From NCBI GenBank assembly GCA_039029455.1, contig JBCCGE010000039.1, positions 1 to 29,531 of the forward strand: DNA of 29,531 nt. The letters run 5' to 3'. The notes beneath the pieces are model-generated. The model was not told where the DNA came from, searched no databases, and was given only the letters and a program-made list of their open reading frames with translations. This DNA comes from JBCCGE01 sp039029455 (GTDB lineage Bacteria > Pseudomonadota > Gammaproteobacteria > Arenicellales > Poriferihabitantaceae). Made by a program: the position numbers and the translations under genes. Below are positions 16,312 to 24,554 of this stretch, piece after piece (position 1 is the first letter of the stretch; each line of letters starts with the position of its first letter).

Positions 16312-16812
16312 ATGGTTTCGGAACCATCCATCGATCCTGTCGAATCACCGGTTGAATTCAGAATTCAGCCGAACGCCGCTCTTAGAAACCCAAGCTGGCG
16401 CTGGTTTCTGGCGGTTTTGGCAATCGTGTCCCTGCTCATTGCCGGTCGTTTTGCGTGGCTTGGATACTGGATGATTTTGCCGTTCACTCTGCTTGAACTC
16501 GGTGTTCTCGCCTTTGTCATGTGGTTGATTTTCGCGCGTAACAACTACGTTGAAAAAATTATGGTAGGTGCCAGCGAACTGCGAATCGAACATTTACAGC
16601 AAAATCGGGATAGGTCGTGGTCCTTCCCGGTTTACTGGACTCAGGTGCAGTTAGAGCGCCCAAGTCATCGGTGGTATCCGCATCGCCTGTTGATTGGATG
16701 TAAAGGTGAATGGGTTGAAGTTGGCAGTTGTCTGACAGATGGTGAGCGCTCGGCCCTTGCGGACGCTGTTCGTGATCAGGTTTCAACAATGAAGAATCGC
16801 ACCAATGCTTGA
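16312..16812 (+). CDS. DUF2244 family membrane protein
   Basis: 166 residues with two adjacent membrane segments (about 33-47 and 53-71) followed by a soluble domain. The pattern fits DUF2244: NPSWRWFL before the first segment, then RWYPHRLLIGCKGEWVEVGSCLTDGER. These proteins are often found beside cytochrome oxidase genes in proteobacteria; their role is not established. The last 8 bases overlap the ctaB start, so the two are coupled. Confidence 0.8.
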   Translation: MVSEPSIDPVESPVEFRIQPNAALRNPSWRWFLAVLAIVSLLIAGRFAWLGYWMILPFTLLELGVLAFVMWLIFARNNYVEKIMVGASELRIEHLQQNRDRSWSFPVYWTQVQLERPSHRWYPHRLLIGCKGEWVEVGSCLTDGERSALADAVRDQVSTMKNRTNA

Positions 16813-17710
16813 GGCCATTCAGCCACCTACCGTTTGGCGGGAATATTTCGAGCTGTGTAAGCCGAAGGTTGTCGCGTTGATTCTTTTTACGGCTGCGGTC
16901 GGAATGTTCCTTTCGACCGAATCATGGGTGCCATTTAACGCCTGGTTCTGGGGTTTGATCGGGATCGGTCTTGCCGCCTCGGCTGGCGCTGCACTCAATC
17001 ATTTCGTCGATGAAGAGATCGATGCCAAAATGGAGAGGACCTGGGCTCGGCCTCTGCCCACAGGGAGCATTCAGGGGCAGCAGGCACTGATTTTCGCGCT
17101 CACCCTGGCGACCATGTCAATGATCGTTCTGGTAACGTTCGTGAATTGGCTCACCGCCATACTGACTTTTGCATCCATGGTTGGATACGCGGTGATTTAC
17201 ACCATGTTTCTCAAGCGCTCGACGCCGCAGAACATCGTCCTTGGAGGAGCTGCTGGTGCCGCACCTCCGGTGCTCGGATGGACATCGGTTACAGGTGAAC
17301 TGCATGGTGAGGCACTTTTGCTCTTCCTGATCATTTTCGTCTGGACACCGCCACACTTCTGGGCTTTAGCAATAAAAAGGGTTGATGATTATGCGAAGGT
17401 CGGAGTACCCATGCTTCCGGTGACTCACGGAATCGCTCTGACCAAACTACATGTGCTTTTGTACACAATCTTGCTGGTCGTCGTAACGATTGTTCCGTTT
17501 CTGATTTTTATGAGCGGGACGATCTACCTTTCAGGTGCACTGGCATTGGGAATTGGATTTGTGTACTACGCGACCAAGCTGTACCGCTCAGACGGAGATA
17601 GGTACGCGATGAAGACATTTGGATATTCAATCTTTTACCTTAGCGCACTGTTCGCATTTTTGTTACTCGATCACTACGCCAGAATTGTTATCCGCGCGTG
17701 GTTTCTCTAA
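16805..17710 (+). CDS. ctaB: protoheme IX farnesyltransferase (heme O synthase)
   Basis: Adds the farnesyl group to heme B, giving heme O, the precursor of heme A for the aa3 oxidase. An integral membrane prenyltransferase of the UbiA fold with about nine hydrophobic segments. The first Asp-rich motif is NHFVDEEIDAKMERTWARPLPTG near residue 65. The second region is WALAIKRVDDYAKVGVPMLPVTHG near residue 190. Also typical are NIVLGGAAGAAPPVLGW and WTPPHFWALAI. 301 residues is normal. It overlaps DUF2244 by 8 bases and precedes the oxidase structural genes. Confidence 0.95.
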   Translation: MLEAIQPPTVWREYFELCKPKVVALILFTAAVGMFLSTESWVPFNAWFWGLIGIGLAASAGAALNHFVDEEIDAKMERTWARPLPTGSIQGQQALIFALTLATMSMIVLVTFVNWLTAILTFASMVGYAVIYTMFLKRSTPQNIVLGGAAGAAPPVLGWTSVTGELHGEALLLFLIIFVWTPPHFWALAIKRVDDYAKVGVPMLPVTHGIALTKLHVLLYTILLVVVTIVPFLIFMSGTIYLSGALALGIGFVYYATKLYRSDGDRYAMKTFGYSIFYLSALFAFLLLDHYARIVIRAWFL

Positions 17711-17734
17711 TCAGAGAAGGTTTTCAGGATAAAT

Positions 17735-17959
17735 ATGTCAGAAAGCAGAAAAAAGCCGAAGTCGGAAAGCTCCATAACTCCGCTTAGCCTGCTGCAGAGT
17801 ATCGTCGCCGGATTTTTTGGTATCCAGAAAGAATCCAATCGGCAGCGCGATTTTGAAAGCGGAAATTTCTGGTACTTCATTGGTGGCGGTATCGTTTTTG
17901 TGATTTTGTTCATGCTACTGGTGTGGGCGGCTGTACAGTATCTGATTGCGACAACGTGA
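17735..17959 (+). CDS. DUF2970 small membrane protein
   Basis: 74 residues. A basic N-terminus is followed by LLQSIVAGFFGIQKESNRQRDFESGNFWYFIGGGIVFV and one clear membrane segment (about 48-70). The QSxxAxFFGxQ-xxNRxRDF pattern is DUF2970. The family recurs in cytochrome c oxidase operons of beta- and gammaproteobacteria and may help oxidase assembly, though this is unproven. AGGA 5 bases before the ATG. It lies 24 bases after ctaB. Confidence 0.85.
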   Translation: MSESRKKPKSESSITPLSLLQSIVAGFFGIQKESNRQRDFESGNFWYFIGGGIVFVILFMLLVWAAVQYLIATT

Positions 17960-17966
17960 GGTTTGC

Positions 17967-18167
17967 ATGACTGAAGCTAACTCGACGAAAGTACTGGAAA
18001 AAAAACTTTCGAAAATCATCAAGAAGATGCGGAGGATCCAGAAACGGATCGCCGCCGACGGAGAGCCGGTATCCGGCGGTGAAATTGAACAGCTGACCCG
18101 ATTAGGCCGCAAATATCAAAATGTGGTTCAGGAATTGTCTTCGATCAGCACCGATAAGCTGGTTTGA
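17967..18167 (+). CDS. small charged coiled-coil protein of unknown function
   Basis: 66 residues from ATG 17967, chosen because GAGG lies 6 bases upstream. Strongly basic N-terminal half (KVLEKKLSKIIKKMRRIQKRI) and a heptad-like hydrophobic pattern suggest a helical hairpin or coiled coil; no membrane segment. Lies 7 bases after the DUF2970 stop in the same orientation. I do not recognise the family. It could be a helper of the oxidase genes or simply a neighbour. Confidence 0.65.
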   Translation: MTEANSTKVLEKKLSKIIKKMRRIQKRIAADGEPVSGGEIEQLTRLGRKYQNVVQELSSISTDKLV

Positions 18168-18520
18168 TCAATATAACCTTAGTTTTTATGCTGAATTTGA
18201 TTGAATTGTTTATATAATCGGACGGTGGGTTCAAACGAAATTCACGAGATGAAACCGACCGCGAAAAATTCGACGGATACTGCTATATCTTATGCACTAA
18301 TCTGCGTAAAACTATGAATTTTCACGCGGAGTAGGTTGGATCGAACTAATATCAGCCATAAATAGAGAGTTATCGGGATTAAAGAGCCCCGGTTAATTGT
18401 TTATATGTGTGCACGCGAGAGATTAAGTCGCCCGTTGAGATCATCATCGGTGGCTGTGTTCACCGCAGTACTCTCGCAGAGAAACATTTAATTTTAATTT
18501 CGACAGAGGTTGCAAAACCA
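18168..18520 (+). promoter_or_regulatory. cox operon leader with candidate promoter and nested inverted repeats
   Basis: 353 bases without a gene. A TATAAT at 18213-18218 is a candidate -10, but without a good -35. Nearer coxB, GCGAGAG (18415-18421) and CTCTCGC (18471-18477) form an outer stem enclosing a CGGTG/CACCG hairpin (18448-18465). GAGG at 18506-18509 is the coxB ribosome site. The structure suggests a long 5' untranslated region, perhaps regulatory. Confidence 0.4.
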
Positions 18521-19657
18521 ATGAGCAGAGTGAGAAAGACTCTACAGATACCGCTGCTGGCAATTTTGGCCCTTTGGGCGGAAATGGCGCTGGCTGACTG
18601 GGAGACGAATCTGACCCAGGGCGTCACCGAGATCAGCCGCGAGGTCTACTGGATGCATATGGCGGTCATGGGTATCTGTGCCGTGATTGGCCTTGTGGTC
18701 TTTGGCGTGATGGCCGTCAGCATTATTCGACATCGAAAGTCGCGCGGCGTAACCCCCGCCACATTCCATGAAAACATTGTTGCAGAGGTGATATGGACGG
18801 TTATCCCATTTGCGATCCTGATTGGTATGGCGATACCGGCGGCCAAAGCGCTCATTAAGATGGAAGACACATCTGACGCCGATCTGACCCTTAAAATCAC
18901 CGGATATCAGTGGAAATGGGAATATGAGTATCTCGATAAGGACGTCCGTTTTTTTAGCAATCTGGCCGAGACCAGCCGTGAAGCTGCCGCTCTGGATTCG
19001 GGTATCGATGTCACCAAGATGGAGCACTATCTGCTCGAAGTCGACAACCCCGTGGTGCTTCCGGTCGGCAAGAAAATACGTTTTCTGCTGACCTCCAACG
19101 ACGTCATCCACGCGTGGTGGATTCCGGAATTCGCGGTGAAAAAAGACGCTATTCCCGGTTTCATCAATCAAATGTGGACTAACATCGATGAACCGGGGAC
19201 TTACCGTGGGCAGTGTGCGGAACTGTGCGGAAAGGATCACGGATACATGCCTGTTGTGGTCGAAGCAGTCTCCGAAGAGGAGTTTGACGCGTGGATTCTG
19301 GAACAACAGGAGCTTGCGAAAGCGGAGCTTGAATCGGGTGATCGCGAGTGGGCTCTCGCCGAACTTATGGAACGAGGTGAAAAGACCTACCAGAGCGCGT
19401 GCGCAGCGTGTCACCAGCCCACGGGAACCGGCATACCGGGCGCATTCCCCGCGCTGGCCGGTAATGCCGAGATGCTGGCAGATCTCGACGGTCACATCGA
19501 TACCCTGATTAACGGGCGGGCAGGCACAGCCATGCAGGCGTTTGGCTCCCAGCTCAGCGATGTCGATATCGCCGCAGTGGTTACCTATGCGCGAAATGCC
19601 TGGGGGAATGACACCGGTGATGTGATCCAGCCCTCCCAGATAAAGGATGCGCGGTGA
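18521..19657 (+). CDS. coxB: cytochrome c oxidase subunit II with fused cytochrome c domain
   Basis: Accepts electrons from cytochrome c through the CuA site and passes them to subunit I. The start at 18521 gives a signal peptide (MSRVRKTLQIP...EMALA) and 378 residues; a longer reading from 18407 has no ribosome site. Two membrane segments follow (about 48-70 and 88-108). CuA ligands are visible: His197, then C-x3-C-x3-H-x2-M at Cys232, Cys236, His240 and Met243. A C-terminal cytochrome c domain has CAACH at 294-298 and a probable axial Met338. This is therefore a caa3-like subunit II. Confidence 0.95.
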   Translation: MSRVRKTLQIPLLAILALWAEMALADWETNLTQGVTEISREVYWMHMAVMGICAVIGLVVFGVMAVSIIRHRKSRGVTPATFHENIVAEVIWTVIPFAILIGMAIPAAKALIKMEDTSDADLTLKITGYQWKWEYEYLDKDVRFFSNLAETSREAAALDSGIDVTKMEHYLLEVDNPVVLPVGKKIRFLLTSNDVIHAWWIPEFAVKKDAIPGFINQMWTNIDEPGTYRGQCAELCGKDHGYMPVVVEAVSEEEFDAWILEQQELAKAELESGDREWALAELMERGEKTYQSACAACHQPTGTGIPGAFPALAGNAEMLADLDGHIDTLINGRAGTAMQAFGSQLSDVDIAAVVTYARNAWGNDTGDVIQPSQIKDAR

Positions 19658-19711
19658 TACTAGCCGATACTCCCGAACACATTGAACTAACGATTTATTG
19701 AGGACAAACAG

Positions 19712-21292
19712 ATGAATGCACAAGCCACACACGCAGATCATCACGATGACCACGGTCCAGCACCAGGGTTAATGCGGTGGGTAACCACTACTAACCACAA
19801 AGATATCGGCACACTTTACCTGTTGTTTTCGCTGCTGATGTTTTTTATCGGTGGCTTGATGGCGCTGATCATTCGAACCGAGCTTTTCCAGCCAGGTCTG
19901 CAAATCGTTAATCCGCATTTCTTCAATCAGATGACGACGATGCACGCGCTCATCATGATTTTTGGCGTAGTGATGCCGGCCTTCGTTGGCTTGGCAAACT
20001 GGATGCTGCCCATCATGATCGGTGCGCCCGATATGGCCTTACCCAGAATGAACAACTGGTCGTTCTGGATCCTTCCGTTTGGATTTGGAATCATGCTGTC
20101 CACTCTTTTCATGGACGGAGGCGGACCGGCGGCGGGGTGGACCCTCTACCCGCCGTTGTCATTGCAGGGCGGTGATAGTTTCCCCTGGCTGATATTCTCT
20201 ATTCACATACTGGGTGTGTCCTCGATCATGGGCGCGATTAATGTGGTTGCGACCATTATGAACCTGCGTGCCCCGGGTATGACCTACATGAAAATGCCTT
20301 TGTTTGTGTGGACCTGGTTTATCACGGCCTATTTGCTGGTTGCGGTAATGCCGGTTCTCGCGGGCGCTGTGACAATGTTGCTCACTGACAAGTTCTTTGA
20401 CACCAGCTTCTTCAATGCGGCTGGTGGGGGAGATCCGGTGATGTTTCAACACATCTTCTGGTTCTTCGGGCATCCGGAGGTCTACATTCTAATACTGCCC
20501 TCTTTCGGTATTGTCTCGGAAATTATACCGACGTTCTCACGCAAGCCGTTATTTGGTTACGCGTCCATGGTTTATGCGACGGGTTCAATCGCTTTCCTGT
20601 CTTTCATCGTCTGGGCTCACCACATGTTTACTGTGGGTATGCCGCTGGCGGGGGAGCTCTTTTTTATGTTTACGACCATGTTGATTGCCGTTCCGACCGG
20701 GGTGAAAGTATTTAACTGGCTATCTACCATGTGGCGGGGCGCAATGACATTTGAAACGCCGATGCTGTTCGCGCTTGGATTCGTCGTCATGTTTACTATT
20801 GGTGGCTTCTCTGGAATTATGCTGGCGATGACGCCGATCGACTTCCAGTATCACGATACGTATTTTGTCGTCGCTCATTTCCACTATGTACTGGTGCCAG
20901 GCGCTATTTACGGCATTATTGGAGCCTGCTACTACTGGTTGCCGAAGTGGACCGGCAATATGTACAACGAAACTCTGGGTAAATGGCACTTCTGGCTGTC
21001 GACTATCTTTGTCAATATTCTGTTTTTCCCGATGCACTTTGTCGGGCTTGCCGGCATGCCGCGACGAATTCCGGACTACTCTGCCCAGTTTGCAGACTTT
21101 AATGCGATCGCCACCGTTGGTGCGTTCGGATTTGGCTTTTCGCAGTTGTTGATGGTGGTACTGGTGTATAAATGCGTTAAGGGTGGTGAGAAAGCAACCG
21201 ACCAGGTTTGGGAAGGCGCTCAGGGCCTGGAGTGGACATTGTCCTCACCGCCGCCGTATCACTCATTTTCAGAGCAGCCAGTGATCAAGTAG
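19712..21292 (+). CDS. coxA: cytochrome c oxidase subunit I
   Basis: Catalytic subunit with heme a and the heme a3-CuB centre; pumps protons in the inner membrane. About twelve membrane segments in 526 residues. Seen: TTMHALIMIFG (heme a His), NWMLPIMIGAPDMALPRMNN (D-channel entrance), WFFGHPEVYILILPSFG (CuB His and Tyr of the His-Tyr pair), WAHHMFTVG (two CuB His) and YHDTYFVVAHFHYVL (heme a3 and heme a His). GAGGA before the ATG is a good ribosome site. The gene is 54 bases after coxB and is followed by a tiny membrane gene and ctaG. Confidence 0.97.
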   Translation: MNAQATHADHHDDHGPAPGLMRWVTTTNHKDIGTLYLLFSLLMFFIGGLMALIIRTELFQPGLQIVNPHFFNQMTTMHALIMIFGVVMPAFVGLANWMLPIMIGAPDMALPRMNNWSFWILPFGFGIMLSTLFMDGGGPAAGWTLYPPLSLQGGDSFPWLIFSIHILGVSSIMGAINVVATIMNLRAPGMTYMKMPLFVWTWFITAYLLVAVMPVLAGAVTMLLTDKFFDTSFFNAAGGGDPVMFQHIFWFFGHPEVYILILPSFGIVSEIIPTFSRKPLFGYASMVYATGSIAFLSFIVWAHHMFTVGMPLAGELFFMFTTMLIAVPTGVKVFNWLSTMWRGAMTFETPMLFALGFVVMFTIGGFSGIMLAMTPIDFQYHDTYFVVAHFHYVLVPGAIYGIIGACYYWLPKWTGNMYNETLGKWHFWLSTIFVNILFFPMHFVGLAGMPRRIPDYSAQFADFNAIATVGAFGFGFSQLLMVVLVYKCVKGGEKATDQVWEGAQGLEWTLSSPPPYHSFSEQPVIK

Positions 21293-21326
21293 TTAAACGT
21301 CTTGATTACCGAGATACTCTGCGATC

Positions 21327-21428
21327 GTGGACAGGAAAACGAAAATTACAGTTGCCGTGCTGGTCTGCACAGCACTGGCATTCTATTTCGGGTTCATTAT
21401 CATGGTTGTTAATTCTCCAAACGTCTAG
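21327..21428 (+). CDS. tiny single-span membrane protein in the oxidase operon
   Basis: 33 residues from GTG 21327, ending 6 bases before the ctaG start. A short basic head (MDRKTK) is followed by one hydrophobic segment of about 20 residues (ITVAVLVCTALAFYFGFIIM) and a short tail. The position between coxA and ctaG and the topology match the very small oxidase assembly proteins reported in other proteobacterial cox operons. The sequence is too short for certain assignment. The ribosome site is weak, and translation may be coupled to the flanking genes. Confidence 0.6.
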   Translation: MDRKTKITVAVLVCTALAFYFGFIIMVVNSPNV

Positions 21429-21434
21429 CAGATC

Positions 21435-22025
21435 GTGACAAACGAAGTAAAAAATCGAAAGAAGATTGGTGGCCTGTCGCTGCCTATCCTGTTCATGGTT
21501 CCCGTGCTGATGTTTGGTTTTGGTTACCTCATGGTTCCGATCTACAACATTTTGTGCGACATAACCGGACTCAACGGCAAGACCGGATCCATAAGTCAGA
21601 CGGAAGCAGACAGGGTCGTTGTCGATACCGAGCGACTTGTTCGGGTTGAGTTCGTCTCTACTCTGAATCAGGGCGCGGAATGGGACTTTGGACCAGAGGT
21701 TACGAGCATGATGGTGCATCCTGGGCAGCAGTACAAAACCAGTTTTTTTGCCCACAATCAGAGAAATCAGCAGGTGGTGGGTCAGGCGGTACCTAGCGTG
21801 TCGCCAGGTAAGGCTGCAACGTACTTCAATAAAACCGAGTGTTTTTGTTTCAACCAGCAGCTGTTTGACCCAATGGAACGTCGTGACATGCCGCTGATTT
21901 TTATTGTCGATCCGGATCTGCCGAGGGGAATTGATACTGTGACGCTGTCCTATACGTTTTTTGATATCGACAAACAGCAGCTCAGTGCGACAATGAAAGA
22001 AACGCTTGAGCAAGACAAGATTTAA
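21435..22025 (+). CDS. ctaG: cytochrome c oxidase assembly protein CtaG/Cox11
   Basis: Copper chaperone that delivers copper to the CuB site of subunit I. GTG start at 21435. One N-terminal membrane segment (about 14-34) with the conserved MVPIYNILCDITGLNGKT, then a periplasmic beta domain with VHPGQQYKTSFFAHNQ and the copper-binding ECFCF motif near residue 136 (Cys-x-Cys), closing with VDPDLP and LSYTFFDI. 196 residues is normal for Cox11. Confidence 0.95.
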   Translation: MTNEVKNRKKIGGLSLPILFMVPVLMFGFGYLMVPIYNILCDITGLNGKTGSISQTEADRVVVDTERLVRVEFVSTLNQGAEWDFGPEVTSMMVHPGQQYKTSFFAHNQRNQQVVGQAVPSVSPGKAATYFNKTECFCFNQQLFDPMERRDMPLIFIVDPDLPRGIDTVTLSYTFFDIDKQQLSATMKETLEQDKI

Positions 22026-22046
22026 TTTTTAAGAGAGGTAAACCAG

Positions 22047-22913
22047 ATGGCACAAGCCGCAGATAATCACTACTTTGTCCCACATGGCGCATATTGGCCG
22101 CTGGTTGGGTCAGTCGGTCTGACGGTGATGCTGGGGGGACTGGCGTCTTACCTGAATGGGACATCGTACGGTGGTCCGGTCAGTATCGTCGGTGTCGTCA
22201 TAATGATTGTGATGTTTTTCGGTTGGTTTGGCACCGTGGTGCGCGAGAGCGAATCGGGAAAATACAAGACATGGGAAGACAAATCGTTCCGTCTTGGAAT
22301 GATGTGGTTCATTTTTTCGGAAGTGATGTTTTTCGCGGCATTTTTTGGTGCCCTGTTTTACGCACGCAAGTACTCGGTACCCTGGCTGCTTGGCGAGGGC
22401 TCCGGCGTTGAAACGCACCGTCAGTTGTGGAGTGATTTCACCGAGGTCTGGCCGACTAACGGTCCCGACGATCTGGGCGGTAGTGATTTCCACATGGGCT
22501 GGTGGCCTCTGCCATTCATCAACACCGTGATCCTGTTGATATCAGGAGTGACCTGCACCTGGGCTCACCATGCAGTTAAGGAAAATCACCGCAACCAGTT
22601 CATTATCGGTTTGTTCCTGACTGTTCTGCTGGGCTTTATTTTTGTGTATTTGCAGATCGTTGAATATCAACATGCCTACGCTGAGGGCATGACACTATCC
22701 AGCGGTATCTATGGCTCGACATTTTTCATGCTGACCGGCTTTCACGGCTTCCATGTTTCAATGGGTGCAATCATTTTGCTGGTAGTGCTCATTCGGGCGT
22801 TGTATGGACATTTCACACCGGGTCGGCATTTCGCGTTTGAGGCTGCGGCATGGTACTGGCATTTTGTCGATGTGGTCTGGCTCGGCCTGTTTATATTCGT
22901 CTACATTCTCTAA
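22047..22913 (+). CDS. coxC: cytochrome c oxidase subunit III
   Basis: Integral membrane subunit that stabilises the oxidase core. 288 residues with about seven membrane segments. Family landmarks are HGAYWPLVGS, LGMMWFIFSEVMFFAAFFGALFYAR, WWPLPFINTVILLISGVTCTWAHHA, FFMLTGFHGFHVSMG and the closing AAAWYWHFVDVVWLGLFIFVYIL. AGAGAGG 9 bases before the ATG is the ribosome site. It is the last gene of the operon; SURF1, ctaA and Sco genes, often next, are not in this window. Confidence 0.96.
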   Translation: MAQAADNHYFVPHGAYWPLVGSVGLTVMLGGLASYLNGTSYGGPVSIVGVVIMIVMFFGWFGTVVRESESGKYKTWEDKSFRLGMMWFIFSEVMFFAAFFGALFYARKYSVPWLLGEGSGVETHRQLWSDFTEVWPTNGPDDLGGSDFHMGWWPLPFINTVILLISGVTCTWAHHAVKENHRNQFIIGLFLTVLLGFIFVYLQIVEYQHAYAEGMTLSSGIYGSTFFMLTGFHGFHVSMGAIILLVVLIRALYGHFTPGRHFAFEAAAWYWHFVDVVWLGLFIFVYIL

Positions 22914-22936
22914 ACTGAGTCCGAACCAACAGAAGA

Positions 22937-22961
22937 AACCCCGCCCTCAGCGGGGTTTTTT
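22937..22961 (+). terminator. intrinsic terminator of the cox operon
   Basis: 8-bp stem AACCCCGC / GCGGGGTT with loop CCTCA, then a run of six T residues, 23 bases after the coxC stop. Confidence 0.92.
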
Positions 22962-23203
22962 ATGCGGTTCACCGCCATCATAACCGGCGGCAATCAAAGA
23001 CCAGCAGGTGACGTCACAGTAGCCATGGGCTGCCGCCCGATGCAAAGAGCACTCGCTGTTTGGGGTAGGAAGCGAATCTTCCAGAGTTGTCCGTCGCCAA
23101 ATGGGCCGTATCGGACAGGTGGGGTTTTATATCATGCTTTTACCGATAGCCTGCGGGATCAGGCTCCCGGGGTGTAATTTCGAACAGGTAGCGAGGCTTA
23201 ATT
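22962..23203. other. intergenic region, nothing recognised
   Basis: 242 bases between the cox terminator and the cytochrome c4 stop. A 6-bp hairpin AGCCTG/CAGGCT occurs around 23150-23167 without a T-tract. No gene is supported. Confidence 0.45.
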
Positions 23204-23803
23204 CTAGTTCAGTCCGGAAAGATAGGTCGCCAACTGCTCGATCTGCTCATCTGTCAGTGTGTAGGCAATTTTCTGCATCATGGCGTTAAGCCTTTCGCCA
23301 CCGCGATAAGCCTTGAGCTGGCTGGTTATGTATTGTGAATGCTGACCGGCTAAATGTGGGAATGCTGGAGAAATGCCGTGGCCCGCGGGACCATGGCATC
23401 CCATGCAAGCCGGAATATTGAATTCAGCGTAGCCACCTCGATATATTCTTTGTCCTGCGAGAGCCGCTGCTTCCTGCTCAGGCGTGATTGAGGCAACTTT
23501 CGGTGACTGACTGCTATAGAAAGCGTCCAGATCAGCCATGTCCTGTTCGGAAAGCGCGGCAGCAAGTCCTCCCATGATCGCATTGGCACGCTCTCCTGAT
23601 TTGAATGCGGCGAGCTGGCTGGCAATATAGCCACGAACCTGTCCGGCCAGATTTGGAAATTCACCTGCAGGACTGTTTCCGTCAGCACCGTGGCAGGCGG
23701 CGCAACCGGCTGCTTTCGACTCGCCGGCCGCAGCATCGCCATCGGCGGCAAGGCCGGGAAGTAAATAGAGCGCACCTATAAGCGCAACCAGGGCTCGTGT
23801 CAT
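23204..23803 (-). CDS. diheme cytochrome c4
   Basis: Periplasmic electron carrier with two class I cytochrome c domains. Signal peptide about residues 1-20 (ALVALIGALYLLPGLAA). Heme sites are CAACH at 34-38 and CMGCH at 133-137. Each is followed by an FPNLAGQ or FPHLAGQ turn and a conserved AxMxxxA segment (NAIMGGLA; NAMMQKIA) that supplies the axial Met. 199 residues fits c4. It is divergent from engB, an arrangement seen in other gammaproteobacteria, and close to the oxidase operon, so it may donate electrons to it. Confidence 0.92.
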   Translation of the reverse strand: MTRALVALIGALYLLPGLAADGDAAAGESKAAGCAACHGADGNSPAGEFPNLAGQVRGYIASQLAAFKSGERANAIMGGLAAALSEQDMADLDAFYSSQSPKVASITPEQEAAALAGQRIYRGGYAEFNIPACMGCHGPAGHGISPAFPHLAGQHSQYITSQLKAYRGGERLNAMMQKIAYTLTDEQIEQLATYLSGLN

Positions 23804-23908
23804 CGAAGTGTTGTGTATTTACCGGAAGTTTGCGAACGGGAGACCTCGGGTGGTCATCGCTACGTCGGACCGTATCCGTTCGCCATAAAACCCAAACAAA
23901 CTCTAGTG

Positions 23909-23937
23909 TTGGGAGTACAATCTGCGCGAGATTATAT
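23909..23937 (+). promoter_or_regulatory. candidate engB promoter
   Basis: TTGGGA (23909-23914) and TTATAT (23932-23937) separated by 17 bases, ending 20 bases before the engB start. Both boxes match the sigma-70 consensus only in part. Confidence 0.35.
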
Positions 23938-23957
23938 CAATAAAATAGTGGAAAAAC

Positions 23958-24554
23958 TTGACCCGAATTGATTTCACGAAGGCCACCTACCGATGCAGTG
24001 CTCACTACCCGGATCAGTGGCCTCCCGATGAGGGTGTGGAGGTCGCTTTCGCCGGTCGGTCCAATGTTGGTAAATCGAGTGCTATCAATGCGATTACGCG
24101 TCAGAATCGCCTTGCAAAAACCAGCAAAACTCCGGGGCGAACGCAGCAAATCAACTTTTTTGATCTGAGCGATACCCATCGTCTGGTGGACTTACCCGGC
24201 TATGGTTTCGCCAAAGCACCGGAGCAGATGCGGGCCCACTGGCAGGAATTCATCACGGCATATCTGAATGAACGTCAGTCACTGCGTGGCCTGATTGTCC
24301 CAATGGATATTCGGCGACCCCTGACCGAGCTTGATCTGGTGATGCTTGAATGTTGCTGGCAGTCCGGCCTTTTCGTCCATGTATTATTGACTAAAGCGGA
24401 CAAGTTCAAGCGTGGTAAGTCGGCCAACACACTGCATGGGGTCAAAAAGCAACTGAATGATAAACCATCGACATCGGTTCAACTATTTTCAGCCCTTAAG
24501 AAGCAGGGCGTGGACGAGGCCAGAGATCGGCTTTCGGAATTGCTTTTGTCGTGA
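23958..24554 (+). CDS. engB: ribosome biogenesis GTP-binding protein EngB/YsxC
   Basis: Essential GTPase that assists assembly of the large ribosomal subunit. G motifs in order: GRSNVGKSS (33-41), TPGRTQQINFF, DLPGYGFAKAP, LLTKADK and FSALKKQG. 198 residues is normal. The only in-frame start that covers the conserved N-terminus is a TTG at 23958, because a stop codon (TAG, 23946-23948) lies just upstream. Its TGA abuts the proA stop in the palindrome TGATCA, so the convergent genes have no space between them. Confidence 0.93.
   Translation: MTRIDFTKATYRCSAHYPDQWPPDEGVEVAFAGRSNVGKSSAINAITRQNRLAKTSKTPGRTQQINFFDLSDTHRLVDLPGYGFAKAPEQMRAHWQEFITAYLNERQSLRGLIVPMDIRRPLTELDLVMLECCWQSGLFVHVLLTKADKFKRGKSANTLHGVKKQLNDKPSTSVQLFSALKKQGVDEARDRLSELLLS

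Noticed and set aside
18225..18245. T-arm-like GGGTTCAAAC suggesting a tRNA
   Set aside because: No acceptor stem, anticodon arm or matching stem bases around it; no tRNA gene was found in the window.
18542..19753. 403-residue minus-strand frame opposite coxB
   Set aside because: It is antisense to a well-supported coxB with intact CuA and heme motifs, and its own translation shows no domain.
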